Source: Agrocybe praecox (Eukaryota > Basidiomycota > Agaricomycetes > Agaricales > Agrocybaceae). Taken from it: 64,000 nucleotides of DNA. A program made the position numbers and the translations under genes. The notes under the pieces are model-generated. The model was given only the letters and a program-made list of their open reading frames with translations. It ran no database searches and was not told where the DNA came from. Shown here one piece after another: positions 23,808 to 38,906 of the stretch; positions within the stretch are counted from its first letter, which is position 1, and each line of letters opens with the position of its first letter. The stretch covers positions 2,099,001-2,163,000 of the forward strand of contig OZ024843.1 of the NCBI GenBank assembly GCA_964017145.1, given 5' to 3'.

Positions 23808-26780
23808 CTAGAGGGGCCATTCCAATTTCTCGCCGAAGTTCCAGTGAACGGCTTTGACGGATGTGTATTCTTCAAGAGCATAGCTTCCAAGTTCGCGACC
23901 TTATTTGTTGATGATTAGTTTCAGTTTACAGATGAGTCCAACCCGTAGATGTAGGTAGATCAATGAATGGAATGATTTACCTATTCCAGATTGCTTCTTT
24001 CCTCCGAATGGAACATTATTGTTCAATATGTTGTATTGGTTCACCCATACCTGTGCGAGGATTAAAGATCGATGAGCACGAGGACCAGAGTTTAAGACTG
24101 GTAGAGTGACTGACAGTCCCAGCTTCCAAGGCCGATGAAACACGCATACACTGATTTGCATCATCTGCACTTTTGTGAATTCAACAATCTTACGCTTCGG
24201 ATTGAAATGACATACTCGAATGAAGACCAGCGCCCAGGCCGTACGTAGTATCGTTTGCAAGAGCAATGGCCTCTTCCTCTGTTTTAAAAACGCCAACTGA
24301 CAGTACCGGTCCAAATATCTAGGTGGCTTCAGTTATCTCCCATTTATAGATCACGGGCCCGACGGTACGTACCTCCTCTTTGACCTAAACGAGAATGATA
24401 TGATAGATATCTTTAGCAACAAGCGCTTGATGTGAGTTTTAACATTTACGATTTTCATTTGGGGAGAGATGTTGGTGAAAACTAAACAAAATGATGAATC
24501 ACCGGAATGGCACCAATGAAATTAACATACTGGTAGGATCCACATAATAGCCCTTTCCGTTCCTTTTTTCGCCCCCAAGAACAATACGTGCTCCCTCCGC
24601 TTTCCCCGAGTCGATATAGCCCCATACACGATCATACTGTCCCTTCGAAACCTGCCACAAGATCCAAATACCTTCCGTCAAGCACGATAGGCCAAAGTAG
24701 TGGTAGTAGAACTTACCACAGGGCCGCCTCCAGTTTGATCGTTCAGTCCATCTCCAATGACTTGCGCTTTGACTTTGGATACAAGCAAGTCCAAGAATTT
24801 ATCATAGATAGATTCCTGCACGTAAACACGTGAGCCAGCTGTGCAATCTTGACCAGAGTTGTAACATATTCCAAGCGCAGCCCAACTGGCAGCTGAGAAT
24901 AAAATGATCGTCAGCAGTCTTCCCATGTAGCTCACAAAACAGGAGAGATTAAAGATGAATCATTGTTAGGAGAACTATCTGCGTAAACCTGATGAAGCGC
25001 ATCGCATGCCTAAATTAGAATTTCTGGCAAGCTCGACAGAGAAACTGTCTCGCATTTGACCAAGAGAATTGCGGACATAATCAATCAATTCAACAGATGC
25101 GAATGCTCTGGGAGATCGTTATCTGCTATTTACAAGCGAGGCAACCCTGAATATCGTTAGGCCACGTTTCGGAGACGGTCCCAGAATGGCACAAGGAACT
25201 ATCTAGCTGTATGAGGGTCGCGGAGCCATGGTGAAACATGAAATCCGATAGCAGTTTTAAATGCGGAAACCAGGACCAGAGCCAGAGCACAGAGATAGTC
25301 CACAACTAACGGTGGAAATACCCACTAGCCATGTTCACCCTCGTAAACGCCATGGTGAATCGGATACATCGTGATCCCAGTTCGTGAATTAAATAGAAGT
25401 TAGGCCATACCTTGTTCCAAATCTGCTGATTCAAATACTAAATGAGGAGACTTTCCGCCAAGTTCAAGGGATACCTGTAACTTAGATTAGCCAGATAAAT
25501 CGGATAAATTGTAACAAATAATTACCTTCTTCAGATTGCTCTTGGCAGCCGCCTCCATGATCTTTCGGCCAGTGATGGTGGAACCAGTGAAGGCTACCTT
25601 GTCTACATCGAGATGGGATGCCAAAGCTGCACCTCCAACAGGACCAAGGGACGGTACCGTGTTGACGACACCCGGTGGAAAGCTGGCGCAACGATAAGAG
25701 TTGAGAAAAACCCGAAGAAAAACCCAAATTACCCTGCTTCTTTCACAAGTTCCGAGAGTTTCTAGAGTTTGATAAATATATTGGACAAGACATGCTCTTC
25801 GAGGAAAACATACAAGGGCGGTCAATGGCGTTAATTCGGATGGTTTCATCACAATAGTGCAGCCAGTTGCCAGTGCTGGTGCCACTTTCCATGCCCTGAT
25901 AATATATACATTCTCTGGTATCATGCCGCAGTTAATTTGTGAAAGAAAAAACATACCACATATTGATGGGGTAATTCCATGGGATACTGTCAGATACGTA
26001 TTGCGATTAAATATCTGCATAACCACTTTCTATCCAAAAACTCACATTTGGCCACAGACACCAATAGGGTCGTGTCGAGTGAATGCCAGTTTGGCTTTGT
26101 TATCCACCTCAATCGTCTAATAATTAATGAAATATGGTGTTCAACATGGTACAAGCAGCAGGATGGCGAACAAAGTCATCACCTGGCCCGTGATCTTATC
26201 GGCCCATCCAGCGTAATATCGCAAGCACTGGATACTATCTCCGATGTCAAAATCTCTATGAGCGCGAGCGATATCTGAGCAACGAAAGAGATGATAATAA
26301 ATGAAAATAAACACCTTGCAATTCTGACTGGTTTTCCGTTATTGAGAGTTTCAATTTCGGCTAACTCTTGAGCATCGCGTTCGATAAGGTCCGCTAACTT
26401 GTTCAAGAGTCTGGAGCGTTCAAATCCTGTTACATTTTTCCCCCAGGTAGTCTTGAATGCTTGTCGCGCCGCTGCGACAGCGACGTCGATATCCTTAGCA
26501 GATGCTGCATGGTTGTGAGCCATTTGTACCTTGACACATAATAGAAGAAAAATGAACTGAACCTGCAACGACTGAACAGATGGTTTCCTCTGTCGCTGGA
26601 TTGATTGCACTTGCGGGAGATTAGGCATCTAGATCTCAGTGTTATCTTATCAGCCCGTGCTCACTGGATTATTTCCTGAGAGTCAACTGAAGGTACAAAT
26701 TCATTGTTGATGAAGAGACCAGTAGGCACTGTGATTTTCTTGTTAAGACGCGGGATATCAAGAGTAGCGATAAGAGCCAT
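23808..26780 (-). CDS. Aldehyde dehydrogenase (NAD(P)+-dependent, class 1/2 type)
   Basis: Many short exons give about 500 residues of an ALDH fold. Landmarks: [25 protein letters not shown], the [21 protein letters not shown] cofactor segment, [21 protein letters not shown], the general-base [12 protein letters not shown], the catalytic-cysteine motif [18 protein letters not shown] and [13 protein letters not shown]. Both Glu and Cys of the active site are present. The enzyme oxidises aldehydes to acids, probably in the cytosol since no targeting sequence precedes the start. Two structural oddities: one intron at 24893-25410 is 518 nt, roughly ten times the others, and a 12-nt microexon (four codons, VKEE) at 24373-24384 is flanked by clear AG and GT. 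The stop TAG follows the LEWPL end. Confidence 0.9.
24893..25410 (-). other. Long intron in the aldehyde dehydrogenase gene
   Basis: The donor GTATGG (complement of 25405-25410) and an acceptor CTCAG (complement of 24893-24897) join the ESADLEQ and [15 protein letters not shown] coding segments in frame, so this must be intronic. At 518 nt it is far longer than the 45-80 nt introns elsewhere in the gene. An 11-base direct repeat GCCATGGTGAA occurs twice inside (near 25225 and 25347). No long ORF, terminal inverted repeat or transposase signal was recognised. Confidence 0.7.
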
Positions 26781-27322
26781 GGTGGAAGAGCGGATAAGAG
26801 AATGGGAAACACTTCCAAATCTGCATGATATGCTCGAGAAGACCATGAGTAAAGGGCAATTATTGAATTCAATGATTGACATCATGTGATATTTATCTAA
26901 CATATAAGTAGTGTGCCGATTGGGTGCCGATGGGTACGTTTGCAAGGTCTTCGTAGGTTACAAATATATCGGATGAGTAAACCTCTCCGTATATCACCCT
27001 TTTACGTTCATAGATCTAAAGCGTAGATTGTAAAAGCACAGTTTCTGGTACTGAGACTTTAGTTGTGCGACGATTTAAAAATAAATTCAAAGGCCCTGCG
27101 TCGGAGTTGCTGATAGTTGTCCTGAACCGTATCGCGTGTAGCGGCTCTTCAGAGTCTACAATGTTATGTCTGACTTTATAGCTCATGTCAGTTGATAATT
27201 GAATGAATTCACAACATTTGGATGTTACAAGTTCCGCTCATATTCTTGAAGCCCCGCCCCAGAAGGTCTCGTCTCCGCCAGGCCCATTATAACCATCAAG
27301 TTTCTACACGGCGATTGGGTAA
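26781..27322 (-). promoter_or_regulatory. Aldehyde dehydrogenase upstream region
   Basis: 542 bp lies between the ALDH start and the ENA ATPase stop. It is AT-rich next to the ALDH start (a TATATG near 26899-26906 in the minus direction is a weak TATA candidate). The part from 27225 to 27322 is open in another frame, but it is not the ENA reading frame and is treated as 3' flank. Confidence 0.35.
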
Positions 27323-31551
<4,229 letters not shown>

Positions 31552-32089
31552 GATGGGCTTCGTTGAGATAGAATGAATGGCTACTCCAGGCTTATATACA
31601 ACATTCGATCGTGCCAAGACACATTGTGCAAAGAACGTCTCCTCCTTTCGATATGGCGGGAGTCTTAAGAATGATACCAAGTGAATACAAAGAACTGCCT
31701 AAGAATCCACTGTAAGAGTCGTGTTTGCCAAGATGATAATGACTTCATAAGAGGCCAATAGGTACCTTGACAGTAGTGTCCTGGCTCGATGGAAATCTGA
31801 GACTTCATGTCGTGTATAGCAGAGAGAAAAGTAAAAATGGCAGGCCGTTGTGTCTCCTGTTTTGGAAAAGGAATAAACACACAATGCCTCCAGAGTCCAA
31901 ACAGCATACATACCTCGGCAACTTGGCACCGAGTCCGTGATTACGTATTTTCCTTATGCTTCTGCTTTCAACATCTTATCTTATCTCAGCATAAGTGTCA
32001 CAGTCTCATCAGTCAACTAGTCACCCGAAGTCACCCGATTTCTTTGAACCGTATTATAATATTATTATCCTCATCGTCCACTTCCAACA
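31552..32089. promoter_or_regulatory. Divergent promoter ENA ATPase / COX8
   Basis: 538 bp separates two divergent starts. Pyrimidine-rich sequence and a TATTATAATATTATTATCC stretch lie just before the COX8 ATG. No other signal recognised. Confidence 0.4.
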
Positions 32090-32435
32090 ATGTCTTTGTC
32101 CGTTCTAGCGCGTTCTTCTGCCCTTCGTCAACAGGCTCTCGTGCGAGGGTTCCATGCCTCCAAGGCCGCTCGTTCTGCCCACGGCGATTACCACGTTCGT
32201 CACCTTCTTGTTAACAGGCAACCGGTTCTGACCTCCACGTTTAGCACCTTCCCTTCCAATGGCCAGGAGAGAAAAGGCTCGCCTTCGGAACCAAAGTCGG
32301 AGCATACTTAATCTTCGGTTTTTCTATACCTTTCCTCGCTGCTGGGTATCAACTGTTCGTACTATCAATTCATGTCTACGTATCAGCCATCCTGATTGTT
32401 GCAATAGTTCAAAGAGCTCCGGTGGAACCGACTAG
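32090..32435 (+). CDS. COX8: Cytochrome c oxidase subunit VIIc-like (yeast COX8)
   Basis: Three small exons produce a protein of about 80 residues. An N-terminal mitochondrial presequence with arginines and small residues (LARSSALRQQALVRGFHASKAAR) is followed by the mature part HHLPFQWPGEKRLAFG and one membrane helix (TKVGAYLIFGFSIPFLAAGY), then a short QLSKSSGGTD tail. HLPF followed by FGTK and GFSIPFLA is the COX VIIc/Cox8 signature. It is a small single-span subunit of complex IV in the inner mitochondrial membrane. Both introns use the same donor GTTCGT. The presequence and the first exon-exon joint (two adjacent His codons) leave no ambiguity about frame. Confidence 0.9.
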
Positions 32436-32481
32436 ATCGCTACTTTATAGACTTTTCGGTTGTTATTCCTCGTTATTTTCT

Positions 32482-32505
32482 ATAGAAATAGAAATAGAAA
32501 TAGAA
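32482..32505. repeat. Hexanucleotide microsatellite (ATAGAA)4
   Basis: Four perfect tandem copies of ATAGAA lie about 47 bases after the COX8 stop and 33 bases before the Dicer stop, so within overlapping 3' flanks of two convergent genes. Confidence 0.9.
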
Positions 32506-32537
32506 TGACACTCGTATAATAAGGACATTGCATCCAT

Positions 32538-35500
32538 TCAGCCAATCGGACTTCCAAGCGACATAGGGGATCCTTCACCAATGTCATCCTGTTCTTCCCT
32601 ATCATCGGATTTGTATGCGTTTCCAAATTCGTTGTCGTCATCATCTACACCCTCCGCTAGTGCGCGTTCGAGAGCCTCTTCAAAGGAACTCTTCTTGCGC
32701 AACTTTTTCTGATTGTGTGTTTTGCAATCGCAAGTTCGCGTCATAAATTCAGCATCGCCTTCTATCGCATCCAAGGCAAGTAAGGATGCCTGCCTTGCGG
32801 CGGAAGTGGGCGTAGTATCTTCCGCGCTTGACAAAATGACATCATGGACCAGAACTGGACCTCGACGTAAGATTATGACAAGGCATAGGACATGGATCTC
32901 ACCGTGACAGCGTATGATGTTATCATCCTTATCCTTTGTTATTTCGAACTGTTGGCAACCTTGAGCCTGTAATAGCTCGAATAAAACTTTAGTAGGATGG
33001 TGGGAGAGTGTTTGGATTGTAATGTGTTTGTCATAAAATGGCTTCAAGACATTGTCGAACAGGGTTTCTGCCCCAACAGGAGAGAAGCCGTCCGATATGT
33101 AAATTGCTCCAACAACGGACTCGACTACATCAGAGAGAGCCTATACAATCGAATGAAAATCAGGATTAAGTATAACAGGAAAGGTGCCGGTCGACCCACT
33201 TTAGGCGGTTCTACATCTAGCCAATACTGGCCAGGAGATCTGCCTTCCTCCTTCGCACTTGTATACTCCTTTTCTTTCCGTTCATTAACTTGGTCCACGT
33301 AATCTCGAATATTTGAGGCCAGCTCCGACGATTCAAATAGAAGATATTCGTGCAATCCCGACCACACACAAACTGCGGCCAGGGCAGAATTCGAGACCAT
33401 CGCCCCCTTCATGTAGTTGAGCATTTTAGTTAAGTATAAAAACGTTTAAAACATGCCTTGAGCATCGTTAAACCTCCCGGAGATAGTTGTTGATCACGAT
33501 CATATATGTGTCGTATAACCACTGTATATGAGAGAAGGAGAATAACAGACGATCAGATTTTAACGTCCAACAAATAAAATTTGAATGAAACAAACTGAAA
33601 TCGAGAATGGCATCGCCTATAAATTCCAAGCGCTCATAGGACGTTGATTCATAGCCTTGAATGGAAGAATGTGTCTGTAGAGACATGTTGTTAAGATAAA
33701 TCATTGTAAGTCAAAATTTTAAAAACAAACCATGGCTTGCCCAAGAAGGTGCGGTCGGTTAAATTTGTGACCGATAATTTTCTCGATGGCTACAATAGAT
33801 TTTTGTGGGAGTTTCGCAATAGTATTCGGAGGAGGGGTGAGCACTTTTCTTCCAAAATCTGACCAACGGTCTATGTTGGAAAGAGGGAGAGTAAAGGCTT
33901 TGGTAGCTTGTAAGGCTGCTTCACGTCCACCGGATATGTATGCAGCACCGATTATTGCTTCAGTGACGTCTGCAATAGCCTATGAACCCATAAACAATCA
34001 AATTTGAGTGTATACATGGAGGATGAATACAAATCACCTTGTCTCCTAGCCATTGTATATTTTCTTCTGGCTTCTTTTTCTTTTTCTGAGGCTTTTTTGG
34101 GGCTGGAAGGTTTTGTGGTACGCCCGTCTCTTCCATTTTTTCCGACGGCGTATATGCGGACGGTGTATCTGGAAGACTGTTGACAACGTTAACTTGTTCT
34201 AACTTTATTTCCTCAGGCACTGCATCTAATCGGTCATGGAGGTCAATTGTAGCTTTATCCACCAGTTCCTGTTGTATGTCGTCTATATCCTGAAGATCTG
34301 TATTTTCCGTCTGTGCAGAATCACATTGACTTTTGGTTTCCGTTGGCGAGGCCTTCGTTATGCGATCTTTGGCACCTTTTACAACTGCTTGGATACCAAA
34401 ATTAGGAGGCTGCCAGGTCTTGTAAAGGAAAGCCTTCGACTGGATATATGAAGGCAGTCCAACGCGCATAGAGTGCAAGAGGAGTGATTTATTGCTTATG
34501 ATCTTCTGTCGCACTATATGAAGTGCTCCTTCGCTCAACGATGGGTTTGTGACGAAGACGTATACTGAAGACAAGTATTTTAAGAACGCATCACCTGGGT
34601 TTGATGTAGTCATTAGATAGATAAAAATGGATGACATGTCCTGTAACGTAGAACAAACTTACCGAGCAATTCTAGGCGTTCGTAGTCGTAGTCGAACCCA
34701 GCAGATGGTGTGCAGATCGCGTTGTGTAATAAGTCTTCCCGAATGGCATGGTCAAAAAATTTAGCATCCAACTCTTTCACAAGTAAAATATCATCCAGCT
34801 TCCTCATCACGGAAGGCATCAGAAGGGCGGTCGATAATGTGCTATAAAACATGAGATAATCACGCTGAATCTTAGAGCAAGCAACATACCTGGCAGGAAT
34901 AGTGAACTTGGCGCATAATTCCGGAATGAGGTCTAAGAAAAAGAAAAATCAGAAGATTGTTTTAAGGCATTGAAATAAAAGGCATACACTTGGTAGGTGT
35001 CTTTGAAAAGCTTCCAGCAGGTTTAGAAAGAGGTGTAAGATGATTCATCACGGCATGTATCTTAGAGACCTCGACAATTGGTTGATCATAATTGGTCAGT
35101 TTGTCAAGCCCCTTGCGTTTTGATTTGCAGAAATCGAAAAGGTTCTTATATCTGGCTTCTCTCTGAAAGATGAACAATTAAATCATAACGACTGTGCCTT
35201 GCAAAGTGGGGCTCACAGGACTGTCAGCAGGCTTGCTAAGAGGGTTAAGGTCTCGCCGTACAGCAGCTACCTTGAATCTTCTGGTAAACTCGATCCAGCG
35301 ATCTTGAACAACTGCATCACGAAGGTCCGCCTCGACTTCCTCCGGAGTACCGATTTTTACTGGAACCGCCCAATTTTTCGCAGCCGCGACCGTTGCCCAT
35401 GGGACAACATCTATAATATCTGTGGTATTCGGATCCCCTATTGATTTCCAACCCACGGGCATGGGAAGAAAAAAATAGGCCATATCTTCCAAGGGGCATT

Positions 35501-38500
35501 CAAGAGGCTTGTTCATTATAGCCCTGCATATTCTAATAGTAAACAAGTGCGCATCTTCGAGACGTGTCCCATGCAACTTCATCGGAAGGGCTTTCTGGAA
35601 AGTTATCGGCAGTGGAACCCCAGACGAATATATCTTGAAGGAGGGGAGATCTGGAAGAGGAATCTTGGTTAAAATAACCAAGGAACCGAATTCCTGAGAT
35701 TCAGCACTCGATCCACCAACTGATACAATAGTAGGGTACAGCATATTAGGTAGTGAAGAGTGTGAATTTTCCCAAAAGCTAGGTTGTTTGCGAGTATACG
35801 GTCTCGTTCCTGCGGGCTTAACTTCAGGTAATGCATCCTTTTCAAGACTTTTTTTGGTTTCGTAGTCAAATTGAGCCCTGAGATTATAGGGCAATGGAAC
35901 GAGTCGACAATCCAATAGTCCAAGTCGATACAGGCTGTCACAGGCCTTAAAGCAAGCAGAGCGTCGAGCATGAGCTTTCGTCGAGCCAGCATCTCCACAA
36001 ATGTTGTTGATTGGGGTCCCAAGCAGATTTATTGTGCAAACATAGGCTCTAGGAAGCCCAAGTTCTTTCTGCGTATCATGAAATATAAAGATGCCCGTCG
36101 TATCCCGAGGAATTTGGACCTTTGATCGAAGACTAGCGGCATACCTAAAAATGACTGTAGTGGCATCCTGGTGATATATACGACCGTTGGTCGTTGGATC
36201 TTTTATGAATTGTTGCGTGGTATCTTCCTCCTCTTCGTCACTGTCTGAGTGGTATGGGTTAATGGTTTCCCTCAAGCTTTTGGGTGGGATAGAACTCTCT
36301 GGATGATTGCATAGAGTCTCAGTCCATCGAAGCATATCAGCGTCCAGGTTCGTGATGCGAGAAAGTATTCGCCGGTGTGCATCGTTCCCGCGCTCCACCA
36401 TATGGATGAGATGACTTTCGCGCCCTCGTGTACGTGATCGTACATATGCATGAGAAATTTGGCTTTCGAAAAGATCGTAGCTGTGGGTAAAGTAAAATAG
36501 TTAATTTACGAAATTATAGTGAATTGTCAATCATTGTTTCTCACCGAATCACAATAGACGCCTTCGGCACGTCCAAATCTTCTATCGATTTCGTCGCCAC
36601 AAGCAAGTTACATAATCCACTGGCAAAGTTATAAAATATTTCTTGCTAAAAGGTAATGAGACCACAGTAGTGATGCAAAATTATAGTTCACGAACATGTT
36701 GGTTATGGTCCGCTGGTTTCCGACACCCAACAATGGCTTGTGGTCGTAAAAACTGATCGTCAAAAGTCCGTATAAGGTCTGCTAGAACTAATGCAATTCC
36801 ACGCTTTTGCACTGCAAAATTTAATTCATCTCAATGATGGATGTCGAGCAAAAAGATAGATAAAATACCAAATATAATGCCCCGAAATCCTTCCCCGTAA
36901 GCTTTGAATGTATTAAGGACTTGCATCAATCTGAGAAACTTATGCGATACGTTGAAGCCTCTCGAGGACGGATCAAGATTAGGCATGGTAAATGTCCAAT
37001 TTTTGACCACTTTGTACATTTTTGCCTTCAGCATATCAGGGGAGGTGATATCAAGATCGTCTTCGTCAATATCTTCATGTCCCGGTGTTAGTCCAGTTTC
37101 GATGATTTTCGACGCTCTTCTCCAGACAAGATCAGAGGCACAAGGACCAACCTCTTCAAGGGCATGACGGGAGTCACGATAGTGCCGCCGGAAAATAGAT
37201 TCTGTCGGATCCAACTGGTGTAATTGCTTTAATAAGCGTGTTTCTGCTGATTTCCGAGCAGCATCATATAAAACCACAACTTCATTCGGTCGGTCAGGGA
37301 GAGCAAGAATTTCCGCTCGGCGATTGTCACTGACACCAAACACCCTAGATATCAAAGTTTGCTCCAATTTCAACATTTTAGAGTCGAAAATCGCTTGGCG
37401 GTCACTGGGTAGAGACACAAGAGCAAAAATACGCGGGCGCGAAAGCAAGTCAGTGTTGCGATAGAAATCGGACATAACCTGGACAATGGGCATCGAAGAA
37501 TGACAATCTTGGTTTTTGATAGTTTGTGCACCTGTGATAACGAGGAGATATGCCTGAGTTATTGTGAGGGCGCCTTGGACGAGGGATTCTAATAATAACT
37601 GCAGTCCGAGGTGAATAATAAATACTCCAAGAGCATGAAAAGAAAAAGAACTGAAATTACCTGGGATGAGATCACAACGACATCGTTTTTCAGCATTTCT
37701 GTCCAAGCCCGGAGTTCAGAGCGATGTATATCTTCAGTATATAGGCCGATCGCAATATTCTCAAGGCTGTTTTCCAAGGCTGTTGTGAACTGATCAAACA
37801 TCAATGCATCGCTACAAAGCTGTCAGTTATGCTGTTGACTTTAAATCACATAAAAACTTACTCGACAACGATTATCACGGTTCTACATCCTAACTTCGTT
37901 GTGTAGGGCAATTGCTGGGACCGTTCATCTTCCTGTCTGATAGCAGAGCCAACTACGTCTACCAGTAAAGTTATCGAGCCTGGAAAAGTAACAAATTAGA
38001 GAAAGTGGGCAGAAATATGAAAATAGAACGCACCCTTCGTTGAGAAAAGTACGGCAATAACTGAGAAATGTTGTGAGCATATAAAATCGTGTTTCTTGAG
38101 CGATTGGAATTACCGTTCTCATCCTGTGCCTGTAATAGGATTTGTTCTCTCCGGGACTCCAGCAATAAACGGTTCCTTATCTCATCCCGTTCTCTAGTAT
38201 CGAGAATTTCAGGGAGATGATTTCGCAGATAATCCGGTGCATCCGTCTTAAGAACCTTGGCAGGACGGTCGACGTCGAGAGTTTGATCGATCTCTGGCTC
38301 GAATACGTCTCGACTTCTTTTGGTCCTTGAACTTGGTGGGATTAATGAAGCAGGCATTCCATCCATATTTGGAACAGTAGTCTCGACATTCGAGCGGTTC
38401 GCCGTTGAAGAATCGGCTTCTTGGGAATGGGACTCTGCAGGGTTTTGGGATCCTTGAGCAGTGGAATCGCGTCCTTTCCAAGTCTTTCTGAGAATGTTGA

Positions 38501-38504
38501 ACAT
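32538..38504 (-). CDS. Dicer-like RNase III protein with degenerate helicase domain
   Basis: A large gene with many short introns. N-terminal low-complexity leader (about 100 residues), then a helicase-sized region (about residues 120-600), a Dicer dimerisation/DUF283-like domain (YVCTINLLGTPINNICGDAG), a middle PAZ-position region, RNase IIIa and RNase IIIb, a dsRBD-like segment and an acidic end. RNase IIIa keeps YERLELLGDAFLKYL and DVTEAIIGAAY; RNase IIIb keeps YERLEFIGDAILDF and LSDVVESVVGAIY. All acidic residues expected for catalysis are present. RNase IIIa contains a long Lys-rich insert (KKPQKKKKKPEEN end). The helicase region retains the fold order but motif I reads VIAVLFSTKGSITLL in place of GSGKT, motif II reads LLVITGAQTI in place of DECH, the later motif III/TAS position reads ALVSLPS, and the motif V/VI positions read LLVATKSIEDLDVP and YVRSRTRGR. 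The protein should process dsRNA into siRNA-type products. The start is ATG at 38502-38504. Confidence 0.9.
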
Positions 38505-38906
38505 GGTCAAGTCTATGTGATAATACAGTGTCTATGTCGGGTGTATGTTGGAAGCATGGATCAGCGTAAGAGAAGCTTCAAGCCTGTTGGCAAGTTAGAG
38601 GCTGAAGACAATAACCTTGAGGTCATAGAATAGAAGTACGATCATCTCAGCCAGAATTAAGCCGGAGCTGATTGCCGCCATTGAACTAAATTACGTTAAC
38701 ATTAGGTAAGCAGCTTCTCAGACTGGGACTCAGCTCAAACTCGGCTGCGAGACAGAGTCAGCTTAGCTTTTCGACACCACTACCAATGACTATGCACACG
38801 GTGAATCTCAACAGCAACTTCATAAACTAAGGGCCGGCGCTTTTGTCATTGTCCATGTTATATTTCTTTCTCTCACATTGCTGATTCGCATCACTTGGAC
38901 TTTTCG
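38505..38906. promoter_or_regulatory. Divergent promoter Dicer-like / ankyrin-motif protein
   Basis: 402 bp between divergent starts. Nothing specific was recognised; there is a pyrimidine-rich tract (tttctttctctcac) just ahead of the plus-strand ATG. Confidence 0.4.
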
